Source: Ardenticatenaceae bacterium (lineage in GTDB: Bacteria > Chloroflexota > Anaerolineae > Promineifilales > Promineifilaceae). Taken from it: a stretch of 64,000 nucleotides of DNA. Positions 43,408 to 52,012 of this stretch are shown here, piece after piece. Under the pieces are notes generated by a model. It worked only from the letters and a program-made list of their open reading frames with translations. It was not told the DNA's origin and did not search any database. The stretch covers positions 1-64,000 of the forward strand of contig JACKBS010000011.1 of the NCBI GenBank assembly GCA_020634435.1, given 5' to 3'. The position numbers and the translations under genes are program-made. Every line of letters begins with the position of its first letter. Position 1 is the stretch's first letter.

Positions 43408-43490
43408 GTACAAGTTTCACCGCAGAGGGCGCGGAGGACGCTGAGGATTTTGTTTCTCCCCCCTCTCTTTCCTCTGTGTTCTACTTCGGC
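43408..43490. repeat. CACCGCAGAGGGCGCGGAGG-type repeat
   Basis: TTTCACCGCAGAGGGCGCGG and AGGACGCTGAGG face CCTCTGTGTTC. It is the intergenic counterpart of the block read in frame in the U32 gene. Confidence 0.6.
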
Positions 43491-43563
43491 TGCGCTCAGC
43501 ACAAGCCTGTGGCCTAATTTTACCCGGTGGCGAGGGATGGTGATTGTGGTTAGAATCGTTTTT

Positions 43564-44739
43564 ATGGAAAAGATGATGAATGACACGCAAAATTTAGACG
43601 AAAAGAATGCCGAAACGGCCGTATCTATCGCCACTACCCTGGCCGAACAATTTGCGCAGCGGGCCGATGAAGCCGATCGGGACGGCGCGCTGCCCGCCGA
43701 AGACGTGGCGGCGCTGAAAGAATCTGGTTATTTGGGTATTAGCGTGCCGCGTGAATTTGGCGGCTTCGGGTTGTCCTTACGTGATTGCGTGGCGGCGCAG
43801 CTGGCGCTGGCCCAGGGCAGTACGTCCACGGCCATGGTGGCCGGGATGCAGGTGCACATTTTTGGCCACGAGCGGGAAGTGCGCACCTGGGACGACGATT
43901 GGTACGAAAAGTTTTGTCGGCTAGCGGCCAACGGGGCGCTGTTCAATTCCATTGCCAGCGAACCAGCAATGGGCAGCCCGTCGCGGGGTGGTTTGCCGGC
44001 CACAACGGCCGTTCCCGCCCAAAATGGGGATGGCTGGGTGGTAAACGGCCGTAAAACCTGGTCAACGGGCGGCAAACACCTCACCCACATGCTGGTCCGC
44101 GTGGACCTGGCAGGTGAAAACGGCGTGGTTCTCATCGAGCAAAATATGCCCGGCGTGGAATGGCTCACCACCTGGAGCGATTCGCTCAGCCTGCGCGCCA
44201 GCGACAGCCACGATGTGGTGTTCAACAACGTGCATATTCCGCAGAACTACGTGGTAGATCGGGGCGATGCCAAAGCCAAGCCCAACGTCTGGTTCCCAAT
44301 GATTATGTCAACAATTTATCTGGGCGCAGCCGTGGCGGCGCGTAATCGGGTCATCCAGTTTGCCCTGGAGCGAGTGCCCACGGCGCTGGGCAAACCCATC
44401 GCCACACTGCCCAAAATTCAGCGGCAAATTGGCGAGATTGACGTTTCCTTGCAAGCGGCGCGTTCACTGCTATTCGACGTGGCGGCTGAATGGACCGGTG
44501 ATGATGCTGACCGCAAAAAGATGTCGGCGCGCATTGCCGCCGCCAAAACGATGGTGACGGAGACGGCCAACAAGGTAACGGACCAGGCGCTGCGCATCGC
44601 CGGGGGCAGCAGCATCACCAAGGCGCTGCCGCTAGAGCGCTACTTCCGCGACGTGCGGGCTGGCTCCATGCAGCCGCCGTCGGGCGATACCGCGCTGGAA
44701 ATGGTTGGTCGCGCGGCCATCGCGGAATTTGAGGATTAG
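43564..44739 (+). CDS. Acyl-CoA dehydrogenase family protein
   Basis: 391 aa from the ATG at 43564. N-terminal helical ACAD domain (PAEDVAALKESGYLGISVPREFGGFGLS), middle beta domain (FNSIASEPAMGSPSRGG, VVNGRKTWSTGGKHLTHMLV) and C-terminal four-helix bundle (IYLGAAVAARNRVIQFAL, ALRIAGGSSITKALPLERYFRDVRAGSMQPPSGD). It dehydrogenates acyl-CoA or a related substrate with FAD. The usual catalytic Glu near the C-terminus is not obvious, so a non-classical substrate is possible. A TAGAAT box lies 7 nt before the ATG, again suggesting a very short leader. A terminator follows. Confidence 0.88.
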   Translation: MEKMMNDTQNLDEKNAETAVSIATTLAEQFAQRADEADRDGALPAEDVAALKESGYLGISVPREFGGFGLSLRDCVAAQLALAQGSTSTAMVAGMQVHIFGHEREVRTWDDDWYEKFCRLAANGALFNSIASEPAMGSPSRGGLPATTAVPAQNGDGWVVNGRKTWSTGGKHLTHMLVRVDLAGENGVVLIEQNMPGVEWLTTWSDSLSLRASDSHDVVFNNVHIPQNYVVDRGDAKAKPNVWFPMIMSTIYLGAAVAARNRVIQFALERVPTALGKPIATLPKIQRQIGEIDVSLQAARSLLFDVAAEWTGDDADRKKMSARIAAAKTMVTETANKVTDQALRIAGGSSITKALPLERYFRDVRAGSMQPPSGDTALEMVGRAAIAEFED

Positions 44740-44772
44740 CCACAGAGGCCACAGAGAGTTAAGAGATGGAGA

Positions 44773-44800
44773 GCCAACGGTTACGGCCGTTGGCTTTTTT
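44773..44800 (+). terminator. Intrinsic terminator containing ACGGCCGT
   Basis: Stem GCCAACGG / CCGTTGGC with loop TTACGG, then six T. It lies 34 bp after the acyl-CoA dehydrogenase stop. Part of the stem and loop is one octamer copy. Confidence 0.85.
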
Positions 44801-44933
44801 GTTGGGTGAAGGACGGCCGTAAACAATAGCCCATTCAGCTGTAGATTTCTTTTCAATCACCAATTTGTTGCTATAGTTCCACATCGTAAATTTTGAGCGG
44901 CTTGCCGGTGGGCGAGTCGCTTTTTCTGTTCAG

Positions 44934-46358
44934 GTGGAATGGTGTTTTGTGATTCGTGACTGGATTTTCATGTGGCGGCGGGAGTTTGCCAACTACAACG
45001 CGGGGACATTTCAAAAGGATTTGCTGGCCGGGCTGACGGTCGCCGCCGTGGCTTTGCCGTTGGCGCTGGCCTTTGGTGTGGCTTCCGGGGCCGATGCAGC
45101 GGCGGGATTGGTAACGGCCGTTCTTGCGGGCGTCATCATCGGGTTGCTAGGCGGGGCACCGTACCAGATTTCCGGGCCGACGGGCGCAATGTCCGCCGTG
45201 CTGATTGTGCTGGCGACGCGCTACGGGCTGGAAGGTGTCTGGCTGGCCGGGCTGCTGGCCGGGGCGATGATTTTGGCGCTGGGAATTTTCCGCCTGGGGC
45301 GGGTGGTGGCCCTCATCCCCAGCCCGGTCATCTCCGGCTTCACCAGCGGCATCGCCGTCATCATCGCCTTTGGCCAGATTGACAACTTTTTGGGCATCAA
45401 AACCCCGGCGGCGGAAAACGTGCTGGCCAAGCTGGCCGTCTACGCCGAGAGTGGCCTGCACCCCAACTGGTCAGCCGTGGTCGTGGCCCTGATTGTGATG
45501 GCGACGATGATCCTCTGGCCGCGCTTTGAGTGGGGCAAGCGGGTGCCTGGTTCGCTGGTGGGCATTGTGCTGGCCACGCTGTTGGTTGTGCTGCTGCGCT
45601 GGGACGTGCCCACGATTGGGGCCATCCCGCGCACCATTTTGTTGGAGAATCGGTTGAGAGTAACGGCCGTTCCCTGGCAAGAAATTGGCAATCTGGTTGT
45701 GCCCGCCATGTCCATTGCCGCACTCGGCGCGATCGAAAGCCTGCTGTGCGGCGCGGTGGCGGGCAACATGACCGGCGTGCGCATGTTCACCAACATCGAG
45801 CTGGTGGCCCAGGGCATCGGCAACATCATCATTCCTTTTTTTGGCGGCGTCCCGGCCACGGCGGCCATTGCCCGAACCAGCGTTAATGTGAAAAGTGGCG
45901 GTGTCACACGACTGGTGAGCCTCATTCATGGGCTGGTTTTGCTCGGCGCGGCGCTGCTCTTTGGCAGCCTCATTGGTCGCGTGCCGCTGGCGGCGCTGGC
46001 GGGCGTGCTCATGGTCACGGCTTGGCGCATGAACGAATGGCACGCCATCCGCTTCTTCTTTGGGCGGCGGCTCAAACACGCCATCGCTGCGTTTCTCATC
46101 ACCCTGGCGGCCACCGTTTTGCTCGATTTGACCCAGGCGATTTTGATTGGCTTTGGCATCAGCACTCTTGTTTTTATGGCCCAGATGAGCGAGCTGCAAA
46201 TCTCGCGCCGTCCGGTGGAGGCGGAACGATTGGGCCTCGCTGCGCCAACGGCGGCGCACGATGTGAGCGTCTACTACCTCAGCGGGCCGCTCTTTTTGCC
46301 GCAGCGCGCCGCCTGCTGGAGACGGTGGAAGGGCAGGATGGGCCAGACGCCACGCTGA
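44934..46358 (+). CDS. SulP-family anion transporter, frameshifted before the STAS domain
   Basis: 474 aa read from a GTG at 44934 (an ATG at 44970 is an alternative). About ten membrane helices with SulP signatures: AGLTVAAVALPLALAFGVASG, ISGPTGAMSAVL, FTSGIAVIIAFGQIDNFLG, AMSIAALGAIESLLCGAVAG and FFGGVPATAAIARTSVNVKSGG. It carries sulfate, bicarbonate or another anion. The frame breaks at a T5 run (46293-46297): DVSVYYLSGPLF is followed by missense, while the STAS domain continues in another frame (next entry). One missing T restores LFFAAARRLLE. Either a real mutation or a homopolymer read error. Confidence 0.85.
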   Translation: MEWCFVIRDWIFMWRREFANYNAGTFQKDLLAGLTVAAVALPLALAFGVASGADAAAGLVTAVLAGVIIGLLGGAPYQISGPTGAMSAVLIVLATRYGLEGVWLAGLLAGAMILALGIFRLGRVVALIPSPVISGFTSGIAVIIAFGQIDNFLGIKTPAAENVLAKLAVYAESGLHPNWSAVVVALIVMATMILWPRFEWGKRVPGSLVGIVLATLLVVLLRWDVPTIGAIPRTILLENRLRVTAVPWQEIGNLVVPAMSIAALGAIESLLCGAVAGNMTGVRMFTNIELVAQGIGNIIIPFFGGVPATAAIARTSVNVKSGGVTRLVSLIHGLVLLGAALLFGSLIGRVPLAALAGVLMVTAWRMNEWHAIRFFFGRRLKHAIAAFLITLAATVLLDLTQAILIGFGISTLVFMAQMSELQISRRPVEAERLGLAAPTAAHDVSVYYLSGPLFLPQRAACWRRWKGRMGQTPR

Positions 46359-46681
46359 TTTTGTCGGTGCGCGGCGTGCCGCTGGTGGACGCCACGGGCA
46401 TCGAGGTGCTGCGTGAGTTGTGGCATCGCCAGCACGCAGGCGGTGGTGATTTGCTGCTGACCTCGATGGATCAGCGGGTGGAGAGCTTGCTGCGGCGTGG
46501 CGGGCTGCTGGACGAGTTGGGGCCGTCGCGCCTCTTCTGGAGCGCGGACAAGGCGATTTTGTCGTTGGGGGGCAAGCTGGGCTGGGAAACGGCCGTTCCC
46601 GACACCGCCAATCCTCTGCCCGAAGACAGCATCCTCGCCACCCAAACCATCGAACCCTTCGCCGATCGGGCGGAGACGTAA
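46298..46681 (+). pseudogene. Out-of-frame STAS domain of the SulP transporter
   Basis: Continues the transporter in another frame: AAARRLLETVEGQDGPDATL, then VRGVPLVDATGIEVLRELWHR (STAS core) to the TAA at 46679-46681. With one extra T at 46293-46297 the whole protein would be about 582 aa, normal for SulP. Confidence 0.8.
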
Positions 46682-46686
46682 AAAAA

Positions 46687-46785
46687 TTTGACGCAAAGGC
46701 GCAAAGAGGCAAAGGAGTTAAAAGAAAGAACACTGTTTTCCCTTTGCTTCTTCCAATTCTTTGCGTTCTTTGCGTAAAAATCGGT
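46687..46785. repeat. GACGCAAAGGCGCAAAG / CTTTGCGTTCTTTGCGT inverted repeat
   Basis: GACGCAAAGGCGCAAAGAGG faces CTTTGCGTTCTTTGCG. Same word set as 10104-10170 and 63812-63880. Confidence 0.65.
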
Positions 46786-46792
46786 AGGCTGA

Positions 46793-47281
46793 TTAAAGCG
46801 GTTTGAATTGTTCGAAGGCGTCCTGGCAGTCGTGGCAGTAGTAGATCATGCGGCAGAGGGTGGGGCCGAAGCTGTTTTTGATGCTGGTGTTTTTGGAGCC
46901 GCAGCGGGGACATTCGGCCACGTCTAAAAAGGCCACGGAGATGAGGTCACCGCCGTGTTTTTGTGGCGGGGCCAGGCCAAATTGGCGCAGCTTTTCGCTG
47001 GCCTCGTCGGTAATCCAGTCGGTGCTCCAGGGGGGATGCAGGACGGTTTCTACAGTGACATTTGCAATGCCTAGCTGGCGAACGGCCGTTTCTATCTCCC
47101 GCCGCATCACCTCCAATGCCGGGCAGCCGGAAAACGTTGGTGTCATCGTCACCCGCACGCTGTCATCGGTCACAATCACCTCGCGCACAATGCCCATCTC
47201 CACCACCGACACCACCGGAATTTCCGGGTCTTTGATGGATTCGAGGGCTTGCCAGATTTTTTTTGTGGAGAGATTTGTCAT
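46793..47281 (-). CDS. paaD: Phenylacetyl-CoA epoxidase assembly subunit PaaD
   Basis: 162 aa. An N-terminal MIP18/DUF59 domain (WQALESIKDPEIPVVSVVEMGIVREV, MTPTFSGCPALEVMRREIETAV) is followed by a zinc-ribbon-like C-terminus (CPRCGSKNTSIKNSFGPTLCR, YCHDC). PaaD is thought to help insert iron or Fe-S centres for the PaaABCE oxygenase. It is last in the paaABCD operon; PaaE (the reductase) is not found in the window. Confidence 0.93.
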   Translation of the reverse strand: MTNLSTKKIWQALESIKDPEIPVVSVVEMGIVREVIVTDDSVRVTMTPTFSGCPALEVMRREIETAVRQLGIANVTVETVLHPPWSTDWITDEASEKLRQFGLAPPQKHGGDLISVAFLDVAECPRCGSKNTSIKNSFGPTLCRMIYYCHDCQDAFEQFKPL

Positions 47282-47289
47282 GGGAATGA

Positions 47290-47350
47290 TTTGTAATTGA
47301 GTAATTGGTAATTGGGTAATTACTCAATTACTCAGTTACCCAATTACCAA
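47290..47350. repeat. TAATTGGG-family repeat; contains the paaC stop
   Basis: TTGTAATTGAGTAATTGG and TAATTGGGTAAT face TACTCAATTACTCAG and TTACCCAATTACC. The TTA at 47344-47346 is the minus-strand TAA stop of paaC (TGG-TAA). Confidence 0.8.
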
Positions 47351-48099
47351 ACCGCTTCGCGGTTCAACCGGGCCACTTTTTGCATGTCGGTTAGCAGGGT
47401 GGTGAGGTGAGTTGTGTGGTCGCTGCGGCTTTTAGTGGGTGGGGTTTGGTTGTGGGGAATGGTGAGATTGGCGGCGGTGAGGAACGGCCGTACTCGCTCC
47501 AACCAACTCTCATGCAACCGGGCCAAATTGGGCACGATTTTTTCATCTACCAAGATAGATTCGCCGGGCAGCGGCACAAAAAGCTGTTGGGCATACGGCC
47601 ACAGTTCATTTAGCGCGGCCTGGGTGCGCCGGTTGGATTCGTCTGTGCCCAACCCCAGCCGCTTGATCCAGCTGCTGGTGTGCCGCAGATGGTAAATTTC
47701 CTCGTTGCGCATTTTGGCGGCGGCTTGGGCCAGGGCTTGGTAACGGCCGTATTGCAGCTGATCCAGCAGCAGCAGTTCATACGCATCAAACAGATATTGG
47801 CGCAGCATCGTAAATGCCCAATCGCCGCGTGGCAGTTCCACTAATTGCACGTTGCGGAACTGATCCGCCTCGCGGAAAAAGGCCAGTTCATCCGGGTCAT
47901 CGCCAGTGAGCGTCTGGTGCAGCTCGTACCAAAGGTTGGCGTGTCCCAGCTCATCCTGCGCAATGTTGGCCAGGGCGATATCTTCTTCCAAAATCGGCCC
48001 GTGCCCAATCCATTCCGAATTGCGATGCGCCAGGATGAGCTCATCGTCGGCCAACGCCAGTAATTTTTGGGTGAGAATTTGTTGAATTGCTTGGTTCAT
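47344..48099 (-). CDS. paaC: Phenylacetyl-CoA epoxidase structural subunit PaaC
   Basis: 251-aa ferritin-like four-helix protein: LALADDELILAHRNSEWIGHGPILEEDIALANIAQDELGHA, RQYLFDAYELLLLDQL and MRNEEIYHLRHTSSWIKRLG. PaaC pairs with PaaA to form the scaffold of the di-iron monooxygenase that makes the ring-1,2-epoxide of phenylacetyl-CoA. It lies between paaB and paaD in the operon. The stop codon lies in a dispersed repeat. Confidence 0.93.
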   Translation of the reverse strand: MNQAIQQILTQKLLALADDELILAHRNSEWIGHGPILEEDIALANIAQDELGHANLWYELHQTLTGDDPDELAFFREADQFRNVQLVELPRGDWAFTMLRQYLFDAYELLLLDQLQYGRYQALAQAAAKMRNEEIYHLRHTSSWIKRLGLGTDESNRRTQAALNELWPYAQQLFVPLPGESILVDEKIVPNLARLHESWLERVRPFLTAANLTIPHNQTPPTKSRSDHTTHLTTLLTDMQKVARLNREAVW

Positions 48100-48114
48100 A
48101 TCGTTTTATAAAGC

Positions 48115-48185
48115 GGAACACAGAGGTTCACAGAGAACCACGGAGTTACACAGAGAGAAACAGAGAATCCGCGTTATCCGCGTTC
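48115..48185. repeat. CACAGAGG / GCGGATAACGCGG repeat; contains the paaB stop
   Basis: GAACACAGAGGTTCACAGAG and CACGGAGTTACACAG run into ATCCGCGTTATCCGCGTTC. The TTA at 48174-48176 is the TAA stop of paaB, and the last codons (DADERG) are repeat-encoded. Confidence 0.6.
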
Positions 48186-48743
48186 ATCCGCGTCCCATTT
48201 TTGACGGCCGTATTTTTGGCGGCGCGGGCTGACAAAGCCGTAGTGGGTTTGCTGGCGGTATGTTTTGTCCACGGCGGGCGCAAAGAGACTGTCAATGTCA
48301 TCTTCCTCGCTGCGAATAATTTCATCTTCCGGCACGACCCACCAGACCCAGACGTTGGCTGCATCAAACGCGCCGCTTTCGGTGGCCTCTTGCAGGGCAC
48401 GTTCCGGTGAGGTTGCTTCGATTTGCCCGGCATGGCGCACGAAGGTCATGCTGCGCCGCTGGCTGGTTTTGGTGAAGATGTGAAACGGCCGTACCACCCC
48501 TCCATCATCTGTCTTAACCAACCAGCCCGGATTTTCTTCCAGCTCTTCGCGTGTGACCATCAAAATGGCACTGGCCAGCACCACCCACAAACTGACCGCA
48601 GACGGCCGTCTCACAAACACATCTCGCGCATTTTGCAGTGCCAGTTCATCATCCGGCGCATGCACAGAGCCAACCGCCTCGTGCGGCTTCTTTGGATTGT
48701 CTTGCTTAAACACCTCGTAACGAGGCCACTGGGTATCGGTCAT
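48174..48743 (-). CDS. paaB: Phenylacetyl-CoA epoxidase subunit PaaB, duplicated form
   Basis: 189 aa from the ATG at 48743 (MTDTQWPRYEVFKQDN); PaaB is usually about 95 aa. It contains two PaaB-like halves: RYEVFKQDNPKKPHEAVGSV...ALQNARDVFVRRPSAVSLWVV (about 5-60), and RPFHIFTKTSQRRSMTFVRH...ALQEATESGAFDAANVWVWWVV (about 88-145). A tail with DIDSLFAPAVDKTYRQQTHYGF follows, as in normal PaaB. PaaB bridges the PaaAC units. The C-terminal residues come from a repeat. Confidence 0.88.
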   Translation of the reverse strand: MTDTQWPRYEVFKQDNPKKPHEAVGSVHAPDDELALQNARDVFVRRPSAVSLWVVLASAILMVTREELEENPGWLVKTDDGGVVRPFHIFTKTSQRRSMTFVRHAGQIEATSPERALQEATESGAFDAANVWVWWVVPEDEIIRSEEDDIDSLFAPAVDKTYRQQTHYGFVSPRRQKYGRQKWDADERG

Positions 48744-48803
48744 TGTAATTACCCAATTACCCAATTACCAATTACGATCTGTAATTAAGTAATTGAGTAA
48801 TTA
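48744..48803. repeat. TAATTGGG-family repeat; encodes the paaA C-terminus and stop
   Basis: GTAATTACCCAATTACCC and AATTACCAATTACG face GTAATTAAGTAATTGAG and TAATTATT. The TTA at 48785-48787 is the TAA stop of paaA, and its last residues (NNYSIT) are read from the repeat. Confidence 0.8.
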
Positions 48804-49732
48804 TTTGCGTAGGCCGCTATCGCTTCACGGACCCAACGGCCGTTTTCATGCGCTTCTTGTCTTGCCGCTAGCCGTTCCGCATTCATGGGGCCATTGCCCT
48901 TCACCACCTGCCAGAACTCAGCCCAATCAATCGGGCCGATGATCCAGTTGCCAGACTCCTCATCAAAATGCAGGTCGGGGTCGGGGATTTCCAGCCCTAG
49001 CGCCTGAATTTCTGGCACTTCTTCATTGATGAATTCTTGGCGCAGCGCGTCGTTGGATTTGGTTTTGATGCCCCAGCGCATCAGGATTTCCGAATTGGTC
49101 GATTCGCTGTCGTGGGGGCCAAACATCATGAGCGTGGGCGGCCACCAGCGATTCAGACCATCTTGCACCATCGCCTTCTGCTCCGGCGTGCCGTTACTGG
49201 CATAATGGACAATCATCTCTTTGCCCTGCTTGTAATGGAACGTTTCCTCGGCGCAAATGCGCACCATCGCCCGCGAGTATGGGCCGTAAGACGCCTGTGC
49301 CAGCATCGTCTGGTTTTTGATCGCCGCGCCATCCACCAGCCAGCCAATCCAGGCCACGTCGGCCCAGGTGAGGGTGGGGTAGTTGAAGATGGAGGCGTAT
49401 TTGGCTTTGCCCGTCAGCAGCGCGTCCAGCAGTTCCTCGCGGGTCGCACCCAGCGTTTCGGCAGCGTGGTACAGGTATTGGCCGTGCCCCGCTTCGTCCT
49501 GCACCTTGGCCATGAGGACCATTTTGCGGCGCAGGCTCGGCGCGTGGGGAATCCAGGCCCCTTCTGGCAGCATCCCCACCACTTCGCTGTGGGCGTGCTG
49601 CGAAATCATGCGGATGAGCTGGCGACGGTATTCGTCCGGCATCCAATCGCCCGGCTCGATCTTCTCGCCACGGGCGATGCGGGCCTCAAACTCCGCTAAC
49701 TTGTCGTCAACTTCCAGGGTTTGTTCAATCAT
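48785..49732 (-). CDS. paaA: Phenylacetyl-CoA epoxidase catalytic subunit PaaA
   Basis: 315 aa. Di-iron carboxylate ligands in [19 protein letters not shown] (Glu and ExxH) and [16 protein letters not shown] (second Glu/ExxH). [22 protein letters not shown] is typical of PaaA. With PaaBCD it forms the oxygenase of aerobic phenylacetate degradation. It is first in the operon; a short upstream gap (49733-49947) holds repeats only. No ACGGCCGT lies in most of the gene, though the function is chromosomal. Confidence 0.95.
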   Translation of the reverse strand: MIEQTLEVDDKLAEFEARIARGEKIEPGDWMPDEYRRQLIRMISQHAHSEVVGMLPEGAWIPHAPSLRRKMVLMAKVQDEAGHGQYLYHAAETLGATREELLDALLTGKAKYASIFNYPTLTWADVAWIGWLVDGAAIKNQTMLAQASYGPYSRAMVRICAEETFHYKQGKEMIVHYASNGTPEQKAMVQDGLNRWWPPTLMMFGPHDSESTNSEILMRWGIKTKSNDALRQEFINEEVPEIQALGLEIPDPDLHFDEESGNWIIGPIDWAEFWQVVKGNGPMNAERLAARQEAHENGRWVREAIAAYANNYSIT

Positions 49733-49862
49733 GTTTAATGCCTCGGTTCAGATAGTGGTGCCGTCATTATACAACAAACCGAGATGCGGCTTATCAAAGA
49801 TTTAGAAAAAGCGGAACACAGAGTCACGCAGAGGAGACACAGAGCCTCACGGAGACTTTACT

Positions 49863-49942
49863 TGTCATTCCGAACGAAGTGAGGAATCTTTCTGCTTGGA
49901 AGACCAAAGATTCCTCGTCGCTTCGCTCGCTCGGAATGACAT
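49863..49942. repeat. TGTCATTCCGAACGAAG inverted repeat
   Basis: TGTCATTCCGAACGAAGTGAGG and CAAAGATTCCTCGTCGC close with GCTCGGAATGACA. The segment 49800-49862 next to it has CACAGAG-type words. There is no gene in 49733-49947. Confidence 0.75.
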
Positions 49943-49947
49943 GTCTG

Positions 49948-50766
49948 TCAGTTGGTTTTTCCTTTCTTGGGATTACTTGAAGGATAGCGCGGTGGCTTTT
50001 TACTGCGCAGCGCTTCTACGCCAGCCATCATATCCTCGGAGAAGAAGCCGAGCATTTCCAGCGCCAGCGAATGGTCGAAGATGGGGCCAGCCTGGAGCAG
50101 CCACTGGTTTAGAGCACGTTTGGTGAAGCGGATGGCGTGGCGCGGTCCGCTGGCCAAGTTGGTGGCGACGGCCATCGCTTTTTCCAGTAGCTCATCATCT
50201 GGCACGCACAGGCTTACCAGCCCCATCCGCTCGGCTTCTGAGCCAGACACAAAGTCGCTGGTGAGGAGGTAATATTTGGCTTTGGCCATGCCGCACAGCA
50301 GCGGCCAGATGATCGCCGCGTGATCGCCAGCGGCTACGCCCATACGCACGTGCCCGTCGGCCAGCCGGGCGCTCTCCCCAGCAATGGAAATGTCGGCCAG
50401 CAGCGCCACCACAAGCCCTGCGCCAACGGCCGTTCCGTTAATCGCCGAAATGATGGGCTTGCTGCAATGCAGCATGTTGTAAACCAAATCCCGCGCCTCA
50501 TCCAAAATGCGAATGATCTCATCGTAATTCTGGTAGGCGTTTTCCACTAGCTTTAGATCGCCTCCAGCGGAGAAGGCACGGCCAGCCCCGGTAACGACGG
50601 CCACATGCACGTCCGGGTCGCGGTCGATGGTGCGCCACACTTCGACCAGTTCGGTGTGCAGTTGGGCATCGGCGGCGTTGAGCACTTCGGGCCGGTTGAG
50701 GGTTAGCCAGAGGATGTGCGGCTCACGTTTTTCAAAGAGGATGTGCTGGAAATCTTCGTAGTTCAT
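49948..50766 (-). CDS. Enoyl-CoA hydratase/isomerase family protein
   Basis: 272-aa crotonase fold: LWLTLNRPEVLNAADAQLHTEL, the oxyanion hole GRAFSAGGDLK and SAINGTAVGAGLVVALLADISIAG, and DHAAIIWPLLCGMAKAKYYLL. The usual catalytic Glu pair is not complete (GDHA at the second site), so the exact reaction is open. Position next to paaABCD suggests a step of phenylacetate or related ring-CoA degradation; PaaB/PaaG/PaaF homologues belong to this fold. Confidence 0.85.
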   Translation of the reverse strand: MNYEDFQHILFEKREPHILWLTLNRPEVLNAADAQLHTELVEVWRTIDRDPDVHVAVVTGAGRAFSAGGDLKLVENAYQNYDEIIRILDEARDLVYNMLHCSKPIISAINGTAVGAGLVVALLADISIAGESARLADGHVRMGVAAGDHAAIIWPLLCGMAKAKYYLLTSDFVSGSEAERMGLVSLCVPDDELLEKAMAVATNLASGPRHAIRFTKRALNQWLLQAGPIFDHSLALEMLGFFSEDMMAGVEALRSKKPPRYPSSNPKKGKTN

Positions 50767-50776
50767 ACTTTTCCTT

Positions 50777-50845
50777 TTGTGGCGAGTGGTTAGTGGTTGG
50801 TGGTTAGTTTGGTTCCACTAGCAACCAGCCACTAACCACTCATTC
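50777..50845. repeat. GTGGTTAGTGGTTGG-family inverted repeat
   Basis: GTGGCGAGTGGTTAGTGGTT and GGTGGTTAGTTTGG face CCACTAGCAACCAGCC and ACTAACCACTC. Copies lie at 17305 and 58905. Confidence 0.75.
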
Positions 50846-50918
50846 GATTTTAGCGGAGGCAGATACGACGCGCCAAAGTGTAATCGACAGAAGATAGGGA
50901 ACTGGCGATAATTGAAAT

Positions 50919-52007
50919 ATGGATGTAAACAGCACAGGCATGATTGTTGGGCGTACGGCCGTTTTCCTCATCGGCCTCTTCATCATTGGCAGCACCCTCA
51001 TTGGGGCTATCAAGACGTTTATTTTGCCGCGCGGCGTGAATGTGTGGCTGACGCGGGTTGTGTTTCGCAGCATTAGTTTGTTCTTTCGGCTGCGCGTGCG
51101 TCGAGCTACCTATGAAGAGCGCGACCGGATCATGGCCTTTTTTCCACCGCTGACCCTCTTTCTGATGCCGATGATTTTGCTGGTGCTCATTTTGCTGGGT
51201 TACGTGCTGCTCTTTTGGGCGTTGGAGCCGCGACCATTACCGGAGTTGTTTTATCTTAGCGGTTCGTCGCTGCTGACGCTGGGGTATGCCTCGGTGAATA
51301 CACCGGGGTCCAAGCTGCTGGAATTTTCCGAGGCGATGATTGGCCTGGTGCTGATTGCCATGCTCATTGCCTACCTGCCCACGATGTACAGTGCCTTTTC
51401 CCGGCGGGAAACGGCCGTTGTCTTCTGGGAAGCACGCGCTGGGGCACCACCCACGGTGGCTCAAATGATAGCCCGCTCTTACCGCACGGGTGAGCTGGAG
51501 CGCTTGCGCGACGTCTGGCTGGCGTGGCAAACCTGGTTTGCGGAACTGGAAGAGAGCCACACCTCGCTGTCGCCGCTGGTCTTTTTCCGTTCGCCGCAGC
51601 CGCAGCGCTCGTGGATTACGGCCGCGGGTAACGTGATGGATTCGGCCGCCTTTATGCTGGCGGCGGTGGACGTGCGCTTTGAGCCGCAGGCCGCGTTTTG
51701 TATCCGCGCCGGGTTTTTGGCCTTGCGCCAGATTGCCGATTTCTTTAACCTGCCTTATGAACCCAACCCCACGGCCGATTTGCCGATCAGCATCAGCCGG
51801 TACGAATTTGAGGCGGTGTGTGACGCATTGGCCGAACAAAATGTGCCGCTCAAGCTCGACCGTGACCAGGCGTGGCGGGATTTTGCTGGGTGGCGGGTAA
51901 ACTACGACGATGTACTGCTGGCGCTGGCGGCGCTGACCTGGGCGCCTTTTGCGCCGTGGATTTCTGATCGTTCGGCACTAAACCGCACCGCAGCCGAAAA
52001 GAGGTAA
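50919..52007 (+). CDS. Ion-channel-like membrane protein
   Basis: 362 aa. A first helix (about 10-33, TAVFLIGLFIIGSTLIGAIKTFIL), a second (about 75-100, LFLMPMILLVLILLGYVLLFWAL), a pore-loop-like LSGSSLLTLGYASVN near 113-127, and a third helix (about 135-155). Helix / pore loop / helix resembles a two-TM channel, but the filter reads TLGYA, not TVGYG, so ion selectivity is uncertain. The 200-aa cytoplasmic C-terminus is unrecognised. The histidine kinase gene starts 6 bp later, suggesting an operon. Confidence 0.65.
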   Translation: MDVNSTGMIVGRTAVFLIGLFIIGSTLIGAIKTFILPRGVNVWLTRVVFRSISLFFRLRVRRATYEERDRIMAFFPPLTLFLMPMILLVLILLGYVLLFWALEPRPLPELFYLSGSSLLTLGYASVNTPGSKLLEFSEAMIGLVLIAMLIAYLPTMYSAFSRRETAVVFWEARAGAPPTVAQMIARSYRTGELERLRDVWLAWQTWFAELEESHTSLSPLVFFRSPQPQRSWITAAGNVMDSAAFMLAAVDVRFEPQAAFCIRAGFLALRQIADFFNLPYEPNPTADLPISISRYEFEAVCDALAEQNVPLKLDRDQAWRDFAGWRVNYDDVLLALAALTWAPFAPWISDRSALNRTAAEKR

Positions 52008-52012
52008 AGCAG

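Noticed and set aside
46293..46297. Programmed frameshift in the SulP gene
   Set aside because: A run of only five T, with no visible slippery heptamer and stimulatory structure, makes a mutation or read error more likely.
45471..46913. A 480-aa minus-strand reading frame opposite the SulP transporter
   Set aside because: It is a GC-rich shadow of a clearly recognisable transporter; the translation is low-complexity and shows no family motif.
28324..48803. CRISPR array
   Set aside because: The repeats are irregular, inverted and word-like, without uniform repeat-spacer units, and no cas gene is in the window.
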